Origin: Vibrio orientalis CIP 102891 = ATCC 33934 | Lineage (GTDB): Bacteria; Pseudomonadota; Gammaproteobacteria; Enterobacterales; Vibrionaceae | Reading direction: 5' to 3' | Length of the DNA stretch: 64,000 nt | NCBI RefSeq assembly: GCF_000176235.1 | Contig: NZ_ACZV01000005.1 | Span: 806,001-870,000, forward strand | Part shown: positions 1 to 8,604 of the stretch, in pieces | Layout: each line of letters starts with the position of its first letter | Position numbering within the stretch: the stretch's first letter is position 1 | Program-made: the position numbers and the translations under genes | Notes under the pieces: generated by a model | Databases searched by the model: none | The model's input: only the letters and a program-made list of their open reading frames with translations | Told to the model about the DNA's origin: nothing

Positions 1-690
1 GCAGAAGCGTTGTTGCGTTGGAACCATCCGCAGTTAGGTATGGTACCGCCCATTGAGTTTATCCCAGTGGCTGAAAAAACCACACAAATTGTTCCTGTCG
101 GGTACTGGATAATTTATGAGGCTTGTCGTCAGGCGAAGATGTTTAATGATGCAGGAACGCCAGTGTGTATTGCGGTCAATGTGTCAACGGTTCAGTTTGC
201 ACATGCGGACCTGTTTGATGTGGTTGTCAAAGCGCTGAAAGAGATCAAACTGCCTTCTCACTTGTTGCAATTAGAAATTACGGAATCAACGTTGATGAGT
301 GATCCCGAGAGCATCACCGATATCTGTCGACAGTTGCGGGCGATTGGTGTCTCTATTGCGATTGATGATTTCGGTGTTGAGTACTCAAGTCTCAAATATC
401 TTAAGCAATTACCCGTCGATATCATCAAGATTGACAAATGCTTTGTGGATGAGTGTGCGACCAGCCATTCTGACCGCATTCTGATTCGAACCATCATTCA
501 AATGGGCCACAGCTTGGGGATCAAGCTAGTGGCTGAAGGGGTTGAAGCGCAAGAACAACTGGATGTACTTGCGCAAGAGCAGTGTGACCAGTATCAGGGT
601 TATCTGTTTTCCCAACCGTTGTCTCGAGATGAGTTCTTCTCAATGCTCAAACAGCAAGAGGTGAGTGAGCCCACCGTTATTAGAAAATAA
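1..690 (+). CDS. EAL-domain c-di-GMP phosphodiesterase, C-terminal part (5' end outside window)
   Basis: The frame is open from base 1. The first visible residues contain the EALLRW signature, so the window begins at the EAL motif itself and any sensory or GGDEF part lies upstream, unseen. The domain is otherwise complete. Visible elements are the N-V-S motif around codon 60, an E-I-T-E-S motif, D-D-F-G, a K-I-D-K segment and the V-A-E-G-V-E loop, all metal- or substrate-binding parts of active EAL enzymes that cleave c-di-GMP to pGpG. DDFG is followed by VEYSS rather than the usual TGYSS, a mild deviation in the catalytic loop region. Activity is likely but not certain. The gene ends at a hairpin shared with the convergent peptidase gene. 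Confidence 0.93.
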   Translation, partial: AEALLRWNHPQLGMVPPIEFIPVAEKTTQIVPVGYWIIYEACRQAKMFNDAGTPVCIAVNVSTVQFAHADLFDVVVKALKEIKLPSHLLQLEITESTLMSDPESITDICRQLRAIGVSIAIDDFGVEYSSLKYLKQLPVDIIKIDKCFVDECATSHSDRILIRTIIQMGHSLGIKLVAEGVEAQEQLDVLAQEQCDQYQGYLFSQPLSRDEFFSMLKQQEVSEPTVIRK

Positions 691-725
691 GTAGCTATTC
701 GTAAATCAGCGGGAATCTCACAAAT

Positions 726-750
726 AAAAAGCCGCATCATGCGGCTTTTT
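726..750. terminator. Bidirectional rho-independent terminator
   Basis: GCCGCAT and ATGCGGC arms are flanked by A5 on the left and T5 on the right. The hairpin sits between the convergent EAL gene and the peptidase gene and can serve both. Confidence 0.8.
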
Positions 751-769
751 GAAAGGGCGTAGCGAATGA

Positions 770-1876
770 TTAATGCGTCAGATAGTGAAGCATGAACTCA
801 GTGACTTTTACCATATCCTCAACCGCGATGAACTCTTCAGTCGTGTGGACCTTAGCCATCCCCGTTGAGATATTCACCGTTGTAAGACCCTTAGCGTTGA
901 AGTTATTTGCGTCGCTGCCGCCACCTGTTCCTTTGGTGTAAGGATTGGCACCAATTGCTTCAAAGGAAGACTTAACGGATTGAATATGTGGGTGGTTGTC
1001 ATCGATAACAAAGGCGTTGTAGGCACGAGTTGACTCGATCTCTACTTGAGCACCATGCTTGTCTGCTGCCGCTTGAAACGTTGCGATCATATGTTCAACT
1101 TGAGCAGTCAGTTTTTCATCATTCAGTGAGCGTGCCTCAGCGACGATTTTTAGCTCAGGCATAACGATATTTGTTGCACAGCCGCCTTGGACGATACCAA
1201 TGTTAGCGGTGGTTTCCTCATCGATACGCAGCAGGTTCATTTGAGTGATGGCGTCTGCTGCTACCTGAATAGCACTGATACCTTCTTCTGGCGCCAGTCC
1301 CGCATGAGCAGGTTTACCAATGTACTTAGCGACGATCTTTTGTTGGCCAGGGGCTGCATTGACGATAGTGCCAATTGGGCCGCCAGTATCTAGTACGATC
1401 GCTTTGTCAGACTGAATAAATGACATGTCGAAGTGTTCAGAGCCAAACAAGCCACCTTCTTCGTGAACAGTAAACGCAATCTCAATCGTTTTATGGTCTG
1501 CGTTTTGTTCTTGGATAAGACGAACCGCTTCCATAATCGCTGCAATGCCTGACTTATCATCACCACCAAGAATCGTGTTGCCTTTTGAGCGAATGATGCC
1601 GTCTTCGATTACGGACTCAATACCTTTACCTGGAGTAACGGTATCCATATGACAGCTCAGTACGATACTTTCATCGAGTTGACCTTCTAGGCGAGCGTAG
1701 ATGTTAAAGCCGTTAGAGATCTCTTGAGGAACAGGCAGTTTATGTACAGAAAAGCCAAGCTCACCAAGTTGCTCTGAGAGTGTTTCTGCGATCAGTTTTT
1801 CATCACGCGATTCACTGTCGATTTGGATCAGTTGGCAGAAGTGGTTGATTAAGCGTTCACGGTTTATTTGAGTCAT
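770..1876 (-). CDS. PepT-like M20 family metallopeptidase
   Basis: A 368-residue cytoplasmic zinc aminopeptidase-type protein of the M20 family, closest to the 'peptidase T-like' group; probably acts on tri- or other small peptides. Visible metal-site motifs: S-C-H-M-D-T-V (H76, D78), G-G-D-D-K-S-G (D106), H-E-E-G-G (catalytic E139, ligand E140), D162 region, and H-T-T-E-E near the C-terminus. The middle third, containing G-K-P-A-H-A-G, is the M20 dimerisation/lid domain. Start ATG has AAGG eight bases upstream. The gene is single, convergent with the EAL gene and divergent from hppD across a 410-base gap. The exact substrate cannot be read from sequence; PepT proper is slightly longer (about 410 residues). 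Confidence 0.88.
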   Translation of the reverse strand: MTQINRERLINHFCQLIQIDSESRDEKLIAETLSEQLGELGFSVHKLPVPQEISNGFNIYARLEGQLDESIVLSCHMDTVTPGKGIESVIEDGIIRSKGNTILGGDDKSGIAAIMEAVRLIQEQNADHKTIEIAFTVHEEGGLFGSEHFDMSFIQSDKAIVLDTGGPIGTIVNAAPGQQKIVAKYIGKPAHAGLAPEEGISAIQVAADAITQMNLLRIDEETTANIGIVQGGCATNIVMPELKIVAEARSLNDEKLTAQVEHMIATFQAAADKHGAQVEIESTRAYNAFVIDDNHPHIQSVKSSFEAIGANPYTKGTGGGSDANNFNAKGLTTVNISTGMAKVHTTEEFIAVEDMVKVTEFMLHYLTH

Positions 1877-2286
1877 TGTAATACCTTGTATGGGAACAGA
1901 GGCAATACATTAGCGTTGTGGCTCGCGACAAAGCCTGCGTTAAATCAATTAATCAGCCGCTCTTGGTCAATTTTCAGTAAATTTTATTGAGTCGTAGTAC
2001 TAATGTTTGTTGGTGTGGTTTACGTCGTCGTCGAATGCTGTCCAGAGGGTTACAACGAATATGTCTATATAGATGTACGGAACATGGCTATGTAAACAAA
2101 ATGTTACTCATAATTTTACTCTAAGCATTTGAATTTAAATGATTACACTTGCGGCTAACAACCTGTTTACACTTTATTTGAGCCGGTGAGAAGATTGTAA
2201 ACTAGGGGGGAAAGGTTCATTTATCACTCGATGTGATCCAAGTTATTGAAAGAAACACGGAGTTAACCAATAACGAGGGATCAAAA
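1877..2286. other. 410-bp divergent intergenic region, peptidase / hppD
   Basis: No credible gene is visible. It must carry promoters for the leftward peptidase gene and the rightward tyrosine-degradation operon. The hppD half is AT-rich and contains TGTAAA/TTTACA half-sites listed separately. Confidence 0.6.
2091..2201. promoter_or_regulatory. Candidate TyrR/PhhR-type half-sites upstream of hppD
   Basis: TyrR family boxes have the form TGTAAA-N6-TTTACA. TGTAAA occurs at 2091-2096 with an imperfect partner (GTTACT) six bases on. TTTACA occurs at 2166-2171 and TGTAAA at 2196-2201. None is a full consensus palindrome, so this is suggestive only. Aromatic-responsive TyrR/PhhR control is known for tyrosine catabolism in other gammaproteobacteria. 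Confidence 0.3.
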
Positions 2287-3360
2287 ATGAACGAAGCGTA
2301 CAACCCACTAGGCACCGATGGCTTTGAATTTGTCGAATACACAGCGGCAGACCAAGAGGGCATTGAGAAGTTAAAAAACTTGTTTAACTCTCTAGGGTTT
2401 GCAGAAGTCGCGAAGCACCGTTCAAAGGAAGCTTGGTTATATCGCCAAGGTGATGTGAACTTTATTGTCAACGCCCAGCCTCATAGTCAGGCGCACGCAT
2501 TTGCTAAGGTGCATGGCCCATCGGTTTGTGGCATGGCTTTTCGCGTTGCAGATGCGGCAGTGGCAATGAAACAAGCGCAGGACAACGGCGGAAAAGAGTA
2601 CGTGACTGAAATCGGGCCAATGGAGCTGAGTATCCCAGCGATTTATGGGATCGGTGAAAGTCTGCTGTACTTTGTCGATCGTTACCAAGACGGCAGTATT
2701 TATGAGGTCGATTTCCGATTCTACGATGATGCCAAAGAGCGTTTAGCCAAAATGGACGTGGGTCTGTATGAAATCGACCATCTGACTCACAATGTGAAAC
2801 AAGGCAACATGGATGTGTGGTCAGGTTTCTATGAGCGCATCGGTAACTTCCGCGAAATTCGTTACTTTGATATCGAAGGTAAACTTACAGGCCTTGTAAG
2901 CCGAGCGATGACAGCGCCTTGCGGAAAAATCCGTATCCCAATTAATGAATCTTCGGACGATAAGTCGCAAATCGAAGAGTTCATTCGTGAATACAATGGT
3001 GAGGGTATTCAACATATCGCCTTAACCACTGACAACATATACCAAACGGTTCAGACGCTGCGCGACCGTGGTATGGACTTCATGCCGACACCAGATACTT
3101 ACTATGAAAAAGTGAATGATCGTGTAGAAGGTCACAGTGAAGATGTGGCGAAACTACGTGATTTACGCATCTTGATTGATGGCGCTCCGATGAAAGATGG
3201 CATCTTGCTGCAGATCTTCACACAAACGGTTATTGGCCCAGTGTTCTTCGAAATCATTCAGCGTAAAGGCAATGAAGGATTTGGTGAAGGTAACTTTAAA
3301 GCGCTGTTTGAATCGATCGAAGAAGATCAAATTCGCCGTGGGGTACTCGATGATGCATAA
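2287..3360 (+). CDS. hppD: 4-hydroxyphenylpyruvate dioxygenase
   Basis: Cytoplasmic Fe(II) dioxygenase converting 4-hydroxyphenylpyruvate to homogentisate, the committed step of tyrosine breakdown. It is 357 residues, the normal bacterial size, with two vicinal-oxygen-chelate halves. The metal triad is recognisable as H165 (in Y-E-I-D-H), H243 (in I-Q-H-I-A) and E322 (in F-F-E-I-I-Q-R). I chose ATG 2287, which has a GAGGGA ribosome site and gives the MNEAYNP start typical of the family; an in-frame GTG at 2233 would add 18 residues without a good site. First gene of an operon with hmgA, fahA and maiA; its 3' end overlaps hmgA by 11 bases, implying translational coupling. Confidence 0.97.
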   Translation: MNEAYNPLGTDGFEFVEYTAADQEGIEKLKNLFNSLGFAEVAKHRSKEAWLYRQGDVNFIVNAQPHSQAHAFAKVHGPSVCGMAFRVADAAVAMKQAQDNGGKEYVTEIGPMELSIPAIYGIGESLLYFVDRYQDGSIYEVDFRFYDDAKERLAKMDVGLYEIDHLTHNVKQGNMDVWSGFYERIGNFREIRYFDIEGKLTGLVSRAMTAPCGKIRIPINESSDDKSQIEEFIREYNGEGIQHIALTTDNIYQTVQTLRDRGMDFMPTPDTYYEKVNDRVEGHSEDVAKLRDLRILIDGAPMKDGILLQIFTQTVIGPVFFEIIQRKGNEGFGEGNFKALFESIEEDQIRRGVLDDA

Positions 3361-4483
3361 ATGGATTACATTCCCTCACCGGGAGGGAGTGTGCTCTAAA
3401 CAAGCACATGCGGACTTCCCGGAAGAGGCCATTTACGAGCGGGAAGCAGGGCGAAGTGGATTCTTCGGTCCTGCGGCTCACTTCCATCATCAGCACGCAC
3501 CCACCGGTTGGAGTGAATGGGAGGGGGAGCTAAAACCCCGCGCGTTCGATTTCAACGATGTTGAGACGGCAACTCAAACCTCACCTTGGTCTGTGCCTCA
3601 CTTGCTGCACAATACAAACTGTAAAGTCAGAGTGTGGAAGTTTGATAAAGAGATGAGTCACTTGGTGCGCAATGCTGATGGTGATGAATTGTTATTTATC
3701 CACCAAGGCAAAGCAGACTTGTTTTGTGATTATGGCCATTTAGAAGTGACCGAAGGGGATTATGTGATGATCCCTCGTTCGACGACATGGCGTATTGAGC
3801 CCCATGAGCCAATGTTTGTTTTGATGATAGAAAACACTGATGCAGCTTACACCCTGCCAGATAAGGGGATGGTCGGTAATCACGCCATATTCGACCCTGC
3901 AGTATTAGATGTACCTAAGATTGATGAGGCGTTTAAGGCGCAGTACTCAGAGCAATCGACGCAGGTTCACATTAAGCGCCATGGCGAAGTGAGCGTCGTG
4001 ACTTACCCATTTAATCCACTCGATGCCATCGGCTGGCATGGCGACCTTTCTGTGGTGCGTGTCAACTGGCGTGATATCAGGCCGCTGATGTCTCATCGCT
4101 ACCACTTACCTCCTTCAGCGCACACGACGTTTGTCGGCCAAGGCTTTGTGGTGTGTACCTTTGTACCGCGGCCTATTGAAAGCGATCCTGGTGCGTTGAA
4201 AGTGCCTTTTTATCACAGTAATGATGACTACGACGAAGTGCTGTTTTATCACGCGGGAGACTTTTTCAGCCGAGACAATATTGAGGCGGGTATGGTGACT
4301 TTTCATCCAGCAGGATTTGCTCACGGTCCTCACCCCAAAGCGTTCAAAGCGGGACAGGAATATAAGAAAAAGTTTACCGATGAAGTGGCAGTGATGATTG
4401 ATACTCGCCATGCACTTGAGTTTAGTGATGAAGCAAAACAAGTAGAAAATCAACAATATATCTACAGTTGGCAGGAAAAGTAA
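3350..4483 (+). CDS. hmgA: Homogentisate 1,2-dioxygenase
   Basis: Non-haem iron enzyme that opens the ring of homogentisate to maleylacetoacetate. It is a 377-residue cupin-type protein beginning MMHKWITFPHREG. Family iron-ligand regions are visible near the C-terminus: F-Y-H-S-N-D-D-Y-D-E supplies His and Glu, and A-H-G-P-H-P supplies the last His. The open frame runs back to 3197 inside hppD, but that extension is a frame overlap and not homologous. Two adjacent ATGs (3350 and 3353) are possible; GTGGGG lies just upstream. Overlaps the hppD stop. Loss of this gene is known to cause brown pyomelanin through homogentisate build-up; here the reading frame looks intact. Confidence 0.96.
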   Translation: MMHKWITFPHREGVCSKQAHADFPEEAIYEREAGRSGFFGPAAHFHHQHAPTGWSEWEGELKPRAFDFNDVETATQTSPWSVPHLLHNTNCKVRVWKFDKEMSHLVRNADGDELLFIHQGKADLFCDYGHLEVTEGDYVMIPRSTTWRIEPHEPMFVLMIENTDAAYTLPDKGMVGNHAIFDPAVLDVPKIDEAFKAQYSEQSTQVHIKRHGEVSVVTYPFNPLDAIGWHGDLSVVRVNWRDIRPLMSHRYHLPPSAHTTFVGQGFVVCTFVPRPIESDPGALKVPFYHSNDDYDEVLFYHAGDFFSRDNIEAGMVTFHPAGFAHGPHPKAFKAGQEYKKKFTDEVAVMIDTRHALEFSDEAKQVENQQYIYSWQEK

Positions 4484-4497
4484 CGCGAGGATAAAGT

Positions 4498-5511
4498 ATG
4501 AAATTAGCTAGCTTGAAAAATGATAGCCGTGATGGCTTGTTGGTCGTTGTCAGTAAAGATCTTGCTAAATGCGTTGCTGTTCCTGAAGTGGCTCAGACGA
4601 TGCAATACGCGTTGGACAACTGGGACAATGTTGAACCACAACTTAATGAGCTCTACATAGCGCTAAATAATGGCGAATTGACCCAAGAGATGACCTTTGA
4701 TCAAGCGCTGTGTGAGTCACCTTTACCGCGCGCTTATCAATGGGCGGATGGATCTGCTTATGTAAACCACGTTGAGTTGGTGAGAAAAGCACGCGGTGCT
4801 GAAATGCCCCCAAGTTTTTGGACCGACCCATTGATGTACCAAGGTGGCTCTGATGCGTTTATCGGGCCTAGAGATGATGTCCCAGTTACAAGTGAAGAGT
4901 GGGGGATTGATTTTGAAGGTGAGGTCGCGGTAGTAACAGGCGATGTGCCAATGGGAGTATCGATTGAGAACGCGGCAAAATCGATTCGATTACTGATGCT
5001 TGTCAATGACGTCTCATTACGTGGTTTAATTCCCAATGAGTTAGGTAAAGGCTTTGGCTTCTTCCAATCTAAGCCATCTTCAGTCTTCTCGCCCGTTGCG
5101 GTAACGCCAGATGAATTAGGTAAAGACTGGGACGGCGGTAAGGTGAATCTGCCATTGCTGAGTTTCTATAACAACCAACCGTTCGGGTGCCCGAATGCCG
5201 GCGTTGATATGACTTTCGAGTTTCCAGAGCTTATCGCTCATGCCGCCAAATCGCGTCCTCTGTCTGCAGGAGCCATTATTGGCTCTGGCACCGTATCGAA
5301 TAAGCAGGGCACGGAATACGGAACGGCCATCTCTGAAGGGGGAGTAGGTTACTCTTGTATTGCTGAAGTACGCATGATTGAAACCATTCGTGATGGTTCA
5401 CCATCGACCTCATTTATGAAATTTGGCGATCGAATTAAGATGGAAATGCTGAATCAGGATGGCGAGTCAATTTTTGGCTCTATCGATCAGCAGGTGGTGA
5501 AGTATGCATGA
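4498..5511 (+). CDS. fahA: Fumarylacetoacetate hydrolase family protein (fumarylacetoacetase)
   Basis: Hydrolyses fumarylacetoacetate to fumarate and acetoacetate, the last step of the homogentisate pathway. 337 residues. The FAH-fold metal-binding region is visible as I-D-F-E-G-E-V-A-V-V around residue 138, and a later G-A-I-I-G-S-G-T-V-S segment is typical of the superfamily core. The N-terminal ~110 residues carry the extra helical segment seen in proteobacterial two-domain versions. ATG follows a GAGG site 14 bases after the hmgA stop, and the stop overlaps maiA by 8 bases. Operon position between hmgA and maiA supports fumarylacetoacetase rather than another FAH-family hydrolase. Confidence 0.92.
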   Translation: MKLASLKNDSRDGLLVVVSKDLAKCVAVPEVAQTMQYALDNWDNVEPQLNELYIALNNGELTQEMTFDQALCESPLPRAYQWADGSAYVNHVELVRKARGAEMPPSFWTDPLMYQGGSDAFIGPRDDVPVTSEEWGIDFEGEVAVVTGDVPMGVSIENAAKSIRLLMLVNDVSLRGLIPNELGKGFGFFQSKPSSVFSPVAVTPDELGKDWDGGKVNLPLLSFYNNQPFGCPNAGVDMTFEFPELIAHAAKSRPLSAGAIIGSGTVSNKQGTEYGTAISEGGVGYSCIAEVRMIETIRDGSPSTSFMKFGDRIKMEMLNQDGESIFGSIDQQVVKYA

Positions 5512-6151
5512 TCGTATTCTCTACAGTTACTGGCGTTCGTCAGCGGCTTATCGAGTACGGATTGCTCTGAACCTAAAAGGGCTAGAATACCAACAGCGCT
5601 CTGTGCATTTGGTTAATAACGGTGGGGAGCAACACTCCACCGAATTTAAGCGCTTAAATCCAAATCAGTTGGTTCCTGTCTTTGTGGATAATGGCATGGT
5701 ACTTAACCAATCGTTAGCGATTATCGATTATCTTGACGAAACTTACAGTGATGCCTTACTTGTGCCAAAGAGTGGAGAGGCGCGCTATTTAATTAAAGCG
5801 ATGGCACAAGATATCGCTGTCGATATTCATCCATTAAACAATTTACGTGTGTTGCAGTATTTAAGTAATGAACTTCATGTCGATGAGGATGACAAAAGTG
5901 CGTGGTATAAGCACTGGATTGCGACTGGATTTGAGGCTTTAGAGCAACGTATTTCGGTAACGAGAGGGCAGTACTGTGTCGGAAACGAGATATCATTGGT
6001 TGATGTCTGCTTAATGCCACAAATGTACAATGCGCAGCGCTTTGGAGTCGATTTGACGAGCTATCCCAATTTGCATGATGTGACAACGTCACTTGGTAAG
6101 GTGCGGGCGTTTATTCAAGCGGCCCCAGAACAGCAACCTGATGCGATGTAA
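5504..6151 (+). CDS. maiA: Maleylacetoacetate isomerase (zeta-class GST)
   Basis: Glutathione-dependent cis-trans isomerase turning maleylacetoacetate into fumarylacetoacetate. 215 residues, with an N-terminal thioredoxin-like GST domain and a C-terminal helical domain. The zeta-class motif appears as Y-W-R-S-S-A-A-Y-R-V-R-I-A-L at residues 9-22, with Ala where eukaryotic enzymes have the reactive Cys, as is common in bacteria. N-Q-S-L-A-I-I-D-Y-L is the glutathione gamma-glutamyl site. Start ATG lies 8 bases inside the end of fahA, so translation is coupled. Last gene of the tyrosine operon; the pathway hppD, hmgA, maiA, fahA is complete here. Confidence 0.94.
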   Translation: MHDRILYSYWRSSAAYRVRIALNLKGLEYQQRSVHLVNNGGEQHSTEFKRLNPNQLVPVFVDNGMVLNQSLAIIDYLDETYSDALLVPKSGEARYLIKAMAQDIAVDIHPLNNLRVLQYLSNELHVDEDDKSAWYKHWIATGFEALEQRISVTRGQYCVGNEISLVDVCLMPQMYNAQRFGVDLTSYPNLHDVTTSLGKVRAFIQAAPEQQPDAM

Positions 6152-6190
6152 GAGGTAAAATAAGAAGGGGTTGTCATTTTCGCTTATGAT

Positions 6191-6220
6191 AAAAAGCAAA
6201 AAGGCCACCCCATGGCGGCC
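6191..6220 (-). terminator. Rho-independent terminator for the small Cys-rich gene
   Basis: Read on the minus strand, GGCCGCC and GGTGGCC arms (one mismatch) are followed by TTTTTGCTTTTT. Placed 29 bases after the stop of the gene at 6249-6434; may also stop the tyrosine operon from the other side. Confidence 0.75.
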
Positions 6221-6248
6221 CTCATCCCTTCTCGGAGAAGCGAACAAC

Positions 6249-6434
6249 TTAGCGTAAACCGTTAGGGTTACGTTCTCTTTGTTGTAGCTCAGCAATGTTA
6301 AACTGACGTACATCTAGTGTCGCCATATCATTGCACTCCTTGCATGAATGGTGGCATAAACCATCAACATACTCATGCTTGGCAAGCATACTTGGCTTTT
6401 TACACCAGTCGCAGATGCCTTCGATCGTAAACAT
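6249..6434 (-). CDS. Small Cys/His-rich probable zinc-ribbon protein
   Basis: 61 residues, not recognised by name. C8-x2-C11 and C27-H28-H29-x-C31-x2-C34 form two CxxC knuckles, a pattern that usually binds one zinc. No signal peptide or membrane segment is seen. The start is well supported: a GGAGAG ribosome site lies just before ATG, and a strong terminator follows the stop, so this is a genuine single-gene unit. The rest is polar with a basic, Arg/Asn-rich tail. Function unknown; candidates are nucleic-acid or protein binding. Confidence 0.75.
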   Translation of the reverse strand: MFTIEGICDWCKKPSMLAKHEYVDGLCHHSCKECNDMATLDVRQFNIAELQQRERNPNGLR

Positions 6435-6604
6435 AATACTCTCCTCACCTTTATAACCTAGGTGTTATTTTCGCGGCAAATTATGGCATAGAGAACATGG
6501 ATTGGTTAAGCATTTGTTATGTTTAATGGGAGGGGGATCGATTGCGCAGCTTGGTATTGCAAGGCTTATCGTATTTACACAACTTAGCGATGCGCATTTT
6601 GTAA

Positions 6605-7636
6605 CTATTTGTTAACGACTTTAAGGATCAGTTTTAACGCTTGGTTTAAACGTTTCATTTCCGCGTCACTTCCTTTCAAGTCAGGGTGATAGATTTTAGA
6701 TAATTGCTTATAACGAGCTTTAACCTGCTTTTCGTCCGGAACTGCGTTAGGGCTGTACCCAAACAATGCACAGGCTAAGGTTAGTGGTTTTTCTTTAGGG
6801 TTTGGCTGTGAGCTTTGTTCTTTGGGAGCATGCGCTTGCTGTTTCTTGATATGACGATATAGCGTTTCCAACTGGCGCTTTTGCTGTTTCAGTTGTTCAT
6901 CTTTTCGCTTTAGTTCTCGCTCTAACTTAATCTGTTTACGCTTTGCTTCATCGTCGAGCTCTGTTGATGAGAGTGAAAGACGTTGATTGCGACGAAATAG
7001 CCAAGCGATGACGAGTAGACTTGCGCCGAGTAGGGCAACAATTCCATATAACGTCATATTCTGGGCATCTTGGCTGTTGGCAATCGACTGCGCTTTTGGG
7101 TTCACTTCAATATCTGTCGTATCAAACGCCACTTCAAGCTGCTCGATAGCCGAGACTTGTTTCGCGCGACGGGCATTAAATTGCGCTTCTAGTACGCGCG
7201 CGTAATCTTCTTCTGCTTGAGGGTCATTGCGTGATGCCTCTTCGTACCATAACTCTGCGAGGTCAAGAGCATTAGGACCTTGCTTGAGACTTTCGTAGAG
7301 TTTTCCAAGCGATTTAGCCGCCTCTGGACTGCCATTGCTTGCTGCGTGGCTTAGCCAAAAAATCGCATTTTCAGTGTCTGCCTTCGTACCATCGCCCGTA
7401 AAGTAGGCGTGCCCTAAAGCTGCTGCAGCATTGTTGTTGCCATTTTTTGCTGCTTGTTGGTACCAATAGAACGCTTCAGATTGCGATTGTTCGACTTGGT
7501 CTCCTGTGGAATAACGATTAGCCAGTTCTAGTTGGGCTTGGACGTCTTGGTTCTGCGCACTTTGGAGCAGCTCTTCGATAGGTTGCGCTATGCATGAAGA
7601 GGATAAAAATAATAAAAGTAGCGAGAGTGTGCGCAA
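6605..7636 (-). CDS. Sel1-repeat, membrane-anchored J-domain protein
   Basis: 343 residues with an unusual order of parts. A signal-peptide-like N-terminus (residues 1-17, A-Q cleavage candidate) is followed by Sel1-like repeats about 33-140, recognisable by the repeating A-x-Y-W-Y-Q-Q-A-A-x-x-G pattern. A transmembrane helix spans 194-214, followed by R-R-N-Q-R (positive-inside). Then come a charged coiled coil at 225-265 and a C-terminal J domain with an intact H-P-D at 317-319. Topology should therefore place the Sel1 part in the periplasm and the J domain in the cytoplasm, where HPD would stimulate DnaK-type Hsp70. I do not recognise a gene name. It stands alone, separated from the OmpA-like gene by a terminator. 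Confidence 0.85.
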   Translation of the reverse strand: MRTLSLLLLFLSSSCIAQPIEELLQSAQNQDVQAQLELANRYSTGDQVEQSQSEAFYWYQQAAKNGNNNAAAALGHAYFTGDGTKADTENAIFWLSHAASNGSPEAAKSLGKLYESLKQGPNALDLAELWYEEASRNDPQAEEDYARVLEAQFNARRAKQVSAIEQLEVAFDTTDIEVNPKAQSIANSQDAQNMTLYGIVALLGASLLVIAWLFRRNQRLSLSSTELDDEAKRKQIKLERELKRKDEQLKQQKRQLETLYRHIKKQQAHAPKEQSSQPNPKEKPLTLACALFGYSPNAVPDEKQVKARYKQLSKIYHPDLKGSDAEMKRLNQALKLILKVVNK

Positions 7637-7740
7637 AAGTGACCTCGAGAACGGCTTAAACCAACTTAACTATTGGCTAAGTATATCAATTAGTACGCAG
7701 AGATAGAGCAAGATGAGTGAAAATTGTGTAACCAATACTA

Positions 7741-7764
7741 AATTGGCTTCCGAAGAAGCCAATT
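7741..7764 (-). terminator. UUCG-capped hairpin terminator of the OmpA-like gene
   Basis: On the minus strand AATTGGCTTC, TTCG loop, GAAGCCAATT, then TTAGTATT. A perfect 10-bp stem closed by the very stable C(UUCG)G tetraloop, 28 bases after the stop codon. Confidence 0.8.
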
Positions 7765-7792
7765 GTGATTTGCTGTACTGTTACGCCGTTAC

Positions 7793-8461
7793 TTATTTAA
7801 GCGGTAGAATTTGGATCTCTACACGACGGTTACATGCACGACCTGTTGTTGTGTCGTTAGTACATATTGGGTAACGCTCGCCATTACCACGCGCCACTGC
7901 ACGGCCAGCCGCTACACCTTGTGAAACTAGGTATGAGCGTACAGATTCAGCGCGGCGCTCAGACAATACTTGGTTGGTTGTATCGCTCCCCGTGCTGTCT
8001 GTGTGGCCATCGATCACTAGGCTAGTGTCTGGGTATTCAACGAGAATACGTGCAACGCCACGTAGCGTGTTGTGGATGCTTGGGTCCAGCGCGTAAGAGC
8101 TAGATTGGAAGCCGATGCCGTTTTCTAAACGAAGCATCAATTGGTTTTCGCCAACGCGCTCTACTTGAACACCTGAGTCTAGTAGCTCTTTGCGAAGTGC
8201 AGCTTCTTGCTGGTCAAAGTAGTAACCGACACCGCCACCGACTGCGGCACCGCCTGCAGCACCAATTAGCGCATGTTTGCGACGTTCATCCGCGTTATCA
8301 CCCGTCGCTAGGCCAACAGCAACACCAGTAAGAGCACCGATGAGTGCGCCTTTTGTTGCTGAGTTAGTTTCTGATTCACCAGTGGTCGCGTTTTGGCGTT
8401 GAGTTGCCTGACAGCCAGTAAGAGCGATTGCGACAGCCAAAGCAAGAGTCATTTTTTTCAC
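7793..8461 (-). CDS. OmpA-family lipoprotein with glycine-zipper region (YiaD-like)
   Basis: 222 residues. A lipoprotein signal ends in L-T-G-C (Cys17), so the mature protein should be lipid-anchored, most likely at the outer membrane. Residues 38-80 are Gly/Ala-rich with a glycine-zipper pattern that may pack against or enter the membrane. The C-terminal OmpA domain contains G-H-T-D-S-T-G (152-158), L-S-E-R-R-A and N-R-R-V-E-I, the peptidoglycan-binding signature. Probable role: tethering envelope and cell wall. Two cysteines (200, 210) flank a T-rich loop near the peptidoglycan site and could form a disulphide. Transcribed alone, leftward, into a UUCG-capped terminator. Confidence 0.9.
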   Translation of the reverse strand: MKKMTLALAVAIALTGCQATQRQNATTGESETNSATKGALIGALTGVAVGLATGDNADERRKHALIGAAGGAAVGGGVGYYFDQQEAALRKELLDSGVQVERVGENQLMLRLENGIGFQSSSYALDPSIHNTLRGVARILVEYPDTSLVIDGHTDSTGSDTTNQVLSERRAESVRSYLVSQGVAAGRAVARGNGERYPICTNDTTTGRACNRRVEIQILPLK

Positions 8462-8604
8462 GATAACATCTCCGTGTATTATGCTAGTTCCCCGAAATTC
8501 ATGCGGGTTTTTGATCAGCAGTGAATAAACCTTATGATATTCGTTATGTCAAATCTAAAAAGCATAATTTGACACAATATGACAGTTGGTGTGTGTTTTT
8601 TGAA

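Noticed and set aside
3197..3349. 5' extension of the hmgA frame inside hppD
   Set aside because: The extension lies in the hppD coding region, has no family similarity, and the MMHKWITFPHREG start matches known HmgA proteins.
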